Source: Nectonema munidae
Taxonomy: Eukaryota > Nematomorpha > Nectonematoida > Nectonematidae
Direction: 5' to 3'
NCBI GenBank assembly: GCA_030549495.1
Contig: JAUIRK010000925.1
Coordinates: 434,001 to 498,000, forward strand
Length of the DNA: 64,000 nt
Below, in pieces: positions 56,906 through 64,000 of this stretch. Every line of letters starts with the position of its first letter. Position 1 is the stretch's first letter. The translations under genes were made by a program, and so were the position numbers. The notes under the pieces were generated by a model. The model made no database searches and was not told where the DNA came from. It saw only the letters and a program-made list of their open reading frames with translations.

Positions 56906-57955
56906 TAAGATAATGAAGATTTATAGAATTGATCGATTATAGAAAGAATTGGACTCAGTTTGTAATTAAAAAAATTTGTTAATTAACAAGCGTTGTGTTA
57001 TATAAAAAAAGAAGATGTGAGAATAAAAGATAAAATCTTGTGATAAACATAAAAACAGTTCATAAAAAGAAACAGGTTTTTTATTGTCATGATAAAATAA
57101 AAGCAAAAAATAGAGTGAATATTGGCAAAGATAATTATAATTGAATTTGAGCAGTGATTCAGTTCTGATTTAGTTTCTGTTTGAGTGATTCATTATTATG
57201 TTGTCCTTATCCTGGGTTAACACTACTTGAATGGCATCGTTCTAATGTTTCTACCGTGCATAGTAAACACAAGGTTACAAGTGAAAGGGAACATGAGTGT
57301 TTTCCTTACGAAGACACGAGTTAATTCATAATTATAAGAGTAGTGAAATTGGCACCTAGTGCATTTTGGTACCATTGGTGTTTAATTTTAGATTCTATTT
57401 ATATATAAAGAATCACTTTTTTACTATAAAGAACAAACTTTTTTGAAAAAGATCAAGTTCCTACTATATTACATTGCTTCGGCTCTTCAAGGCTATTATG
57501 ATATTTTTATAGCAGAAAATTTCGATCAAAATATCAAAAAGTCCCTGTACGCTGAAACAAAAAGTTTTATGCATTCCTCATTCTTTTTAAAGTAATTCAT
57601 AAGCATTGTCATAGGGGAAAAATTTGCCAAAAAATGGATATATTTTTCATCTAAACAAAAAGGAAAATTGGCTGTTGACAAAATTTTAGAGTTTATAGAA
57701 AAAATTCAAAAAAAAATCAAGACCAACTTAAAAAGAGATAGAAAGAACTCAAAATGAATAAAGACGAATTTAAAATATAAAAAGACGTTAAAACGAACTT
57801 AAAATGAAAAAAGACGTTAAAATGAAAAACGACGAACTTAAAGTGAAAATGCTGTATATAATCCCATTTAATTTGAAAAACGGTGTGATATACATTATTG
57901 ACTTCAGATTTTTTACAAATAAATACATAGTATCTTGGCGAATCTCCGTATGCAT
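56906..57955. other. AT-rich spacer with an imperfect simple repeat at 57718-57850
   Basis: 57718-57850 is built of irregular units such as AAAGACGTTAAAATGAAAA and GACGAACTTAAAATGAA (17-38 bp), a decayed minisatellite. Nothing else is recognised. Confidence 0.5.
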
Positions 57956-57995
57956 ATATAATGCCACCGGAGCTTTGCCAAGCTCCCAATATTTA
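57935..57995. repeat. Stem-loop tail repeat, copy 2
   Basis: The same hairpin as at 28543 (GGAGCTT-TGCC-AAGCTCC, 57969-57986), preceded by AATCTCCGTATGCATATATA and ATGCCACC and followed by CAATAT. It lies about 35 bp from the outer end of the second fold-back element. Confidence 0.45.
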
Positions 57996-58019
57996 TATCT
58001 ATATATACATAACCACATA

Positions 58020-59870
58020 TAGGGTAGAACCATGGAGGCCATTCTATGTATGCTCCATTGTGAAAAACAAATAATTCACACAAAGTTTTGGACAAAACTT
58101 TTAATTATTTAGCATTTGTGTGTTTTAAGAAGAGATATAAATTTTAATGAGTCATAGAAGCAGTTTGAAGTGTATTTGAAAAAATTAAAAGTATGCCTCT
58201 ATGTTTGTTTAAAACATGACATTTTTGAAAAAAAAAGATTTTTGAGGATATCCAAAAAAATACAATAAAATAAATTATTTTTTAAATTATAACTTTTTTA
58301 CAATTTTTTAAAAAAAAATTATAAATATATAAGATAACATATTTAACATATTTATTTAAGCAAATTTGAGGCTAATGCCTGTAAGGTTTGCATCTTGAAG
58401 TTAAGCAAATAATACAATCTCCTAGACTGCCAAGCTGCATCCAGTTTGTTTTTAAAGTCATTCAACCCCGTAGAATTCACAACTTCACTGGCCAAAGAAT
58501 TCCAATCTTCAAAAGCTCTTTGTGTTAGAAATGTTTGGCGATACTTGTTCTGGAAACTTTCAGCTTTAAATTTGAAGCAATGCGATCTAGAAATTCTTGT
58601 TGAAAAACCAGGCAGGACAGGACGTCTTCTTTTATTACCATATTTTTCTTTACAATGTTGAAAATCGTAATCATTTCATTTCTCTTTATTCTATAATAAA
58701 GTAACTTAATTAATAAGGTAACTTCAAAACTTTCATTCTTTCAGAATAAGGAAAAATTCTCATAGCAGGTAAACTTTTTGTGAAGTTTTTTTTGAACTTT
58801 TGCAATTTTCTTGACATTATTCGCAGAGCAATCACCATAAATCACATTTGCATATTCAAGAATTGATCTTACCAAGGACTTGAAAAGGTGTACAGCAATT
58901 TCACTGTTTGATATTACAAAAGTATTTTTTAACATATGTATCGTTGAGTATGCCTTTTTCACAACTTTTGAAACATGGAAATTAAAATTCAGCTTTGAGT
59001 CGATTATAAACCCAAGTCATTGTGTTCATGAACTTTAGACAAAGTCACATCACCTAAAAATAATTGATCAGAATTTGGTTTTCCAATTAGAAGATAAAAG
59101 GTAAAATCAAAAATCTCTTTTTTCAAACTTTTTAGCTATTTAGATGAAATTAAATTTGAAAATAGTAGTTCATTAAATTTTTATTTTTGAATTAAAGTTA
59201 ATTAATTAAGGTTTCCAGTTATTTTAATTCTACACTTCTTTTAGAATTTTTTAGTTTTTGGAAAGCAAATTTCCATTAAAGTGTTTAACCAAAGGTTTTT
59301 CATATGAAATGTATATCTAATGAATACAACAAACTATATAGGGATACTTTTATTTTTTAATTTAAAAAAGTATCCCTTATCTTTCATAGTGGGAAACATT
59401 TTTTAGTAATTATATCTTTAACTGAAAAAGCTCAAGACATAACCAAAAAATATTAATTCTCTGCTACAAATATTTGAAGATACTTTTATCTTGATAAAAT
59501 AGAAATAAATCTTCTTATTATATTTTATATTGAGTGAAGCAGTTTTACGTTAAACTAGTTTAATCTTTCAACAAAAAAAGCAGTATTGTTCAAAAATGTC
59601 ATGTCTTAAACAACATAGAGGCGTTGAATTTTAATTTCTAGTTTTTTCAAATACACTTCTAAGCTTGTTCCATTGTTCTTTTAAATCAATATCAACTCTT
59701 CAAAACACACAAATGCTGACTAACTTTGGTGTATGCCTCCCTAAAATTAATATCATCTTCTTTAAACACACAAATGATAAATAATTAAAACTTTTGTCCA
59801 TAACTTAGTGGAATTAATTTGTTTTTCACAATGGAGCATACAAAAAAATGCTCCGTAGTTAAACCCACCA
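58020..59870. mobile_element. Fold-back element, copy 2, with a LINE piece inside
   Basis: The left end GGGTAGAACCATGGAGGC, with TATGTATGCTCCATTGTG and CAAAGTTTTGGACAAAACTT (58020-58220), is inverted in the right arm 59575-59870 (GTCCATAACTTAGTGG, CACAATGGAGCATAC, GTAGTTAAACCC). The arms are about 200-300 bp. CATAACCACAT continues the symmetry just outside both ends. The core holds a LINE fragment (58380-59110). It is related to the smaller element at 39297-39895. It encodes no protein of its own. Confidence 0.6.
58380..59110 (-). pseudogene. CR1/L2-like LINE C-terminus inside the fold-back element
   Basis: On the minus strand from about 59030 it reads LHEVHNDLG-like residues, VIIDSKLNF-type residues with shifts, then the open frame 58962-58741 (KKAYSTIHMLKNTF, FKSLVRSILEYANVIYGDCS, VKKIAKVQKKL). 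From 58660 come RPVLPGFSTRISRSHC, FQNKYRQTFLTQRAFEDWNS and LASEVVNSTGLNDFKNKL. This is the RT thumb and C-terminus, ending at about 58385. A few frame changes are present. It resembles the LINE whose thumb lies at 31345 (RPILEYANVMYG). Confidence 0.75.
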
Positions 59871-60918
59871 TGTGGTTATGTATATAAATATCATAACCTA
59901 TAAGAATTTGATATTTTGTAAAAATTTTATTCAAAAGAAAAGATTTTTTTCTATATTCTCAAAAAGCAGAACCTTTCATGACACCTAAGTACTCAAACTA
60001 CTTAAACAACTCATTTAAACTGCTTTTTCATGTTCACAAAGCATCAAAAAGCCACCCCAAAATTCTCTACAAAGTTTAATTTGCAATCTAGGTACTATTG
60101 ACAAGTATAAATTGTGCTTCATTTTGACGTTACCTTGAGAAACGAAGTTATGAAAAAATAATAAATTCAAAAAGCTTAACTCCTTTGCACAAACCCTAAA
60201 AAATTTTGGATTATTGCTAAAAATCATAAAAATTTTCCCAAAGTTTTTCTAGAAAACCTATAATTTAAAGTTTGGTGAAAATTCATTCTTAAAAAATGAA
60301 TATATCTCAGCTCTAAAAATTTTAATAATTGTTATACTTTCTCATAAATTGTATTGTCAAAATAACTATCATAATACTAATACTCCAAAATATATATTTG
60401 AAAAGAATTTCCAACGATATAAAACTTTTTATACTATCGTCTAAAGAAGTTAATATTTAACCATAATTAATTTACTATTATTCAATTTAAAAAACACTTT
60501 CAACAAACATTTTAAAAGGATGTGTTTTCTTAAAGGTAAAAAATTCCTTTGATAAAAATGGTATTCCATAGTGCAACCAAATTTAATACCATCATATTAT
60601 TCTTAAAAGGCCTCAAAAAGGGCATTCAAAAAAATAATTTGTAAAATTTGTTAGTATTTGATTGAAAGAAAGAACAATACCAGCGCATACATTTTTAGAA
60701 ATTTAAACTTTTTTAAAATAATAATTTAAATTTTAGTTTTTTTTAGAGTTTATTTTAATGTGATACAGTCGAATTATGTTTAAAAAGCCGAAAAATGGCT
60801 AATTTGAAGTTTCATGAAAATTTAAATTATATGCTAGGCAATATTAATAAGATTAGTTAGAGCTTTAACTGGAGATGTGACTTTTTTAAAAGGGTCCAGA
60901 AACAAAAAAGTTATAAAC
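59868..60918 (+). repeat. About 1-kb dispersed repeat, copy 2
   Basis: The partner of 39896-40865, same strand, similarity about 95% by eye, with an extra 88 bases at about 60683-60770 (CATACATTTTTAGAAATTTA and on). It directly follows the right end of the fold-back element, as in the other copy. Confidence 0.85.
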
Positions 60919-61026
60919 TAATAAGCTAAAATGTACATAGATGTACAATAGAACTCGCTATCTATAGACAAAAGACTGTTGCATGCATATGCAAATTTTG
61001 TAACTGCATCACATATTTCAGATCAA

Positions 61027-63110
61027 TAAGAAGAAGAAGTTTATTATATCATAAAATAATGGACAGGAAAAAAAATATATATATATAACTAGATGATACT
61101 TGAACATGAAAATCATTTTCTGCTATGGATATAGAAAAAAAAGATGCCTTATGTTCAAAATGATATATATTTTTTTTTCTTAAGGATTTGAGAAACACAC
61201 AAGGATATTGTATGTGTGTGCAAGGATATTGTATAATATCAAAAATAATAAAAAGTGTTTGATTTATAAAACCGGAATATATATATGTATAATAAAGAGG
61301 AGCGAAAGAACATTAAAACATGATAAGTTTAAATTTGCAGTTTACAAACAAAACATTTTTTAACAAAAACATTTGTAGTGTATTCTTGAAATATCTCAAA
61401 GACTTTTTTATTCCGAATTTCAAAAGATATTTATTCCAGTGTTTTATTATTCTAGGTCTTAAGGAATTTTTCGTAGATACAAGCCTAGTCCTTATTATTG
61501 GTAAACTACTAGAATTTCTAAGAAAATAATTCTTAGATCCACAATTGTTTGCAATCCATGGACTGAATATTGTAGGCAAAGTATTCGAAAAGAGCTTGTA
61601 TGTAAAATTAGAGATTTGCATATAGTATATATCTTTTAATTTCAATAAATTGTTTTGCATGAAAAAGAGAGATGTATGACTTAATGAGGGCTGATTAAAT
61701 ACTAACCTTATTGACTTTTTCTGAAGTTGAAACAGTTTGGTAATGTAACTTTTATATATTACCAGCTTCGAATGTGTAGGCAACTCATTTTATACTTTTT
61801 CATAATGCCGTTTATAAAGCATAGCTTAGTTTTCAAAAAACTTATATGAGTTTTCCAATTCAAATAACGATTTATTCTCAAGCCTAGTAGATTATATTCC
61901 TCAACAATTTCAATTTATTTTTACATTCAATTCTTTTTTTCTTATTTGAAAAAAACATAGCTTTTGTTTTATTACTGTTTACTTGGAGAAAATTTGCTCT
62001 ACACCAATCTAAAACTGGATTAATAACTTGGTCAATATAGCAACATGATGGGCTCAGTTCTGATAGAGGAACTATAGCAGTGATGTCATCTGCAAACATT
62101 AAAAACTTAGTTTTTCCATTACACATAGGAAGATCATTTATGAACAGGGAAAACAGTAATGGGGCAAGTATACCACCTTGAGGTACGCCATTAAAAATAA
62201 TGCTCTCGTTTGAGAAAACTCCCTCAATGTCGATCCGCTGACGACGTAGAGTTAGGTAAGAAGATAAGAGATTCGTTGCCTGTGAGGAGAATCCAAGGTA
62301 CTGTAACTTATCTATCAATATTTTATGCGACACACAATCAAAAGCTTTAGATAGATCAACAAATATAGCTAAAGCTTCATTAGATCTATCTAGTAGAGTA
62401 GAAACTTCGTTTAAAAAATATGAATGGAGATATGTTGACGAATAATTGGGTCTAAATGCAAATTGACAACTATATAAAATGTCATTCTGATATATGTAGG
62501 AAAATATCTGATCATAAAGTAACCTTTCGAAGATTTTCGACAGAGATGTTATTATACTGATGGGTCTATAATTTTCACAAATAGATTTTGACCTTTTTTG
62601 TAAATTGGTAAAACCTTTGAAAGCTTAAAAAAATCAGGGAATATTTGGTGTTCAATACAGGAATTGAACAATATAACTAAATATTTTTTGATTACTTCAA
62701 AAATTAGTATAACATTTAAAATTGAAAGTCCGTATATGTCTTTTGTTGATTTTAATTTGATATTACTTAAGGCTATCATAACCTAAGAAATCAAAGAAGT
62801 TTTGATTATTTTCGGTTTCATCAATTTGTTAAGCATCTTCCAAGTTTCTGTTTGAGATTGCGTATCATTAAATATAGACAAATAGTATTTTTGCTTCAAT
62901 TCTATAATGACTTTTTTAATTTTATTTCTATAGAGTAGAAAGTTTTGTTTTAGAGTAATGTTAAAGGAATGCTTTTTTAATTTTCTAAAAATAGTATCTC
63001 TTACTTTTATCAAATTTATTGCTTCAAAACTTATCCAACTTTTCCGCTTGGTTTTGTGTTTAGAATTATGATAATTTGTTTTAGTATATGTGTTACTGTT
63101 CATAAGTTCA
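61027..63110 (-). mobile_element. CR1/Jockey-like LINE, 5'-truncated, best preserved in the window
   Basis: The element starts at about 63110 with the linker after the endonuclease and ends at about 61027 with a TTCTTCTTCTTATTG tract, like the LINE ending at 8770. ORF2 reads through long open stretches with only a few breaks. The 3' untranslated part (61027-61310) holds an AT microsatellite (about 61074-61090). 5' truncation is normal for LINE insertions. Confidence 0.8.
61313..63103 (-). pseudogene. LINE reverse transcriptase, nearly complete, few frameshifts
   Basis: The linker (63103-62783) contains KRKSWISFEAINLIKVRDTI. RT fingers (62779-62580) have IYGLSILNVI and KVLPIYKKGQ. After one frameshift near 62580, 231 codons are open (62576-61884): ENYRPISIITSLSKIFERLL, FAFRPNYSSTY, the palm motif IFVDLSKAFDCVSHKIL, GVPQGGILAPLLFSLFINDL and the active site FLMFADDITAIVP. 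CRANFLQVNSNKTKAMFF follows. The thumb and C-terminus (61880-61313) have LNWKTHISFLKTKL, LVIYKSYITK, QLQKKSIRLVFNQPSLSHTS and RIIKHWNKYLL, with two further frame changes. All RT catalytic residues are present. No RNase H follows. Confidence 0.82.
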
Positions 63111-63760
63111 ATTAATTTATACTTACCTTAAAGGTATAATATATAGCCAAAGGATCTAAAGATGCAAAAAGGGCTGATGAGTAGTGAAATTTTGTATATA
63201 GTCCTGATGAAAAAATTTTTTAGTTTTACGTTATTAACTCGAAAACTAAAAAAATTCTGAACAAATTTGGAGATATGCAATATACATAAATATAGTAACC
63301 TATCTATGCAAACTTTGGAAATTTTGTTTTGTAGTTTTTTTGCAAATGACCCCCTCCTATAAAAGTGATGGGTAAAAATGCAATAATTAATCTCATCCTT
63401 AATTCCATGTCCATTGCCTGCTTAATTCTAAAAACGTTATAAAAAGGGTGTTTTTCGTAATTTCTGCTTCCGTTTTCGGTTTTCATACATTTCCAAAACA
63501 AGTAAATTACATTACATCATTTTTTCCAATTGAGTAAAACTTTCCAAATTGGAAAGATGTTTGCATGAGTGACCAAAAGATACGCCAATTTGTCCATTCA
63601 CAAATTATTTCTACACAAGATGATAAAATTTATATTGAAAAAAATTTCACCATAAAATTGGCTTCACCTTGATTCAACTATTAAATTTTTCCTAACGATC
63701 CTGTATACGTTTTATTAATTTTAAAGTTAAGATCCGTAAGGGTATGGATGTATTTTACCA
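63111..63760. other. AT-rich stretch, nothing recognised
   Basis: The 65-codon open frame at 63501-63304 (minus) has no similarity that I can name. Confidence 0.35.
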
Positions 63761-63893
63761 GAGGCGTGACTAAAGTTAGCTATAGATACTTTGCTTAGAT
63801 GCCATAAGGTTCCGGTTTGATCCATCACCAAGCTTTCTTTGCTCATAGTTCAACAAAAGCGGTGCAATTGGGAATTGTCAATGAAAACACTCT
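63761..63893 (+). repeat. tRNA-derived SINE, copy 3
   Basis: GAGGCGTGACTAAAGTTAGC (head), GGTTCCGGTTTGATCCATC (B box region), GCTCATAGTTCAACAAAAGC and GTCAATGAAAACACTC (body and end) follow the order of copy 1 at 981-1115. It is followed by a short duplication of CTAAGAATCTAAGAAAACAC. Confidence 0.7.
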
Positions 63894-64000
63894 AAGAATC
63901 TAAGAAAACACTCTAAGCAATATTACTATTGCGATAGTTCTCCAAAAGTACAGCGATTGAGGAATAAAAAGAATAATAATTTTTCGCTTTGAATCCGAAA

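Noticed and set aside
57718-57850. Possible CRISPR-like or regular tandem array
   Set aside because: Units are irregular and adjoining with no spacers; it is a decayed minisatellite in an animal genome.
63304-63501. 65-codon minus-strand open frame upstream of the LINE start
   Set aside because: No endonuclease motifs, although an endonuclease would be expected there if the LINE extended this far; no other similarity.

Overview
The window looks like nuclear DNA of an AT-rich invertebrate animal (about 70% A+T by eye), possibly an arthropod. That guess rests on one spliced host gene with an animal-type alpha-1,3-fucosyltransferase catalytic domain and on a dense, varied load of decayed transposons; the species cannot be told from the sequence. 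There are no bacterial features.

The only recognisable host gene is the fucosyltransferase on the minus strand. Three catalytic exons (26378-26145, 20799-20583, 15654-15080) join in frame at GT-AG sites. Its introns of about 5.3 and 4.9 kb are filled with mobile DNA. Intron 1 holds an element with 72-bp perfect terminal inverted repeats (21679-25073), an intact Tigger/pogo transposon nested inside it (22371-24685), and a hAT remnant. Intron 2 holds a hAT transposon (17490-20171) that itself carries a tRNA-derived SINE. No exon for the membrane anchor was found.

Left part (1-15 kb): a hAT transposase fragment at the edge, a SINE, an I/R1-type LINE with RNase H (1583-5512) cut by a hAT miniature element with a perfect 8-bp target duplication, a CR1/Jockey-like LINE (5530-8770), two LINE pieces tail to tail (9.7-11.3 kb), a block of diverged tandem repeats (11.7-12.3 kb), then about 2.7 kb without recognisable genes.

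Middle (26-47 kb): degenerate LINEs, three ZBED/SCAND3-like hAT copies, orphan transposon ends, a fold-back element with a 1-kb companion repeat, and an RTE-like LINE tail.

Right part (47-64 kb): the most notable element is a nearly 5-kb CACTA/EnSpm-like transposon (47827-52793) with CACAGAG ends, subterminal repeats, a zinc-finger transposase and a spliced second gene resembling SAMD3-type proteins. It is followed by a Tc1/mariner-superfamily element with tandemly repeated ends (about 54945-56905), a second fold-back copy with its 1-kb companion, a fairly young LINE on the minus strand (61027-63110), and a third copy of the SINE at the right edge.

In function, the window is one glycosylation gene embedded in a transposon graveyard. 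The Tigger transposase is the only mobile-element gene that reads through whole. The SINE family, the 72-bp TIR element, the fold-back family and the CACTA-like element are the best candidates for undescribed families.
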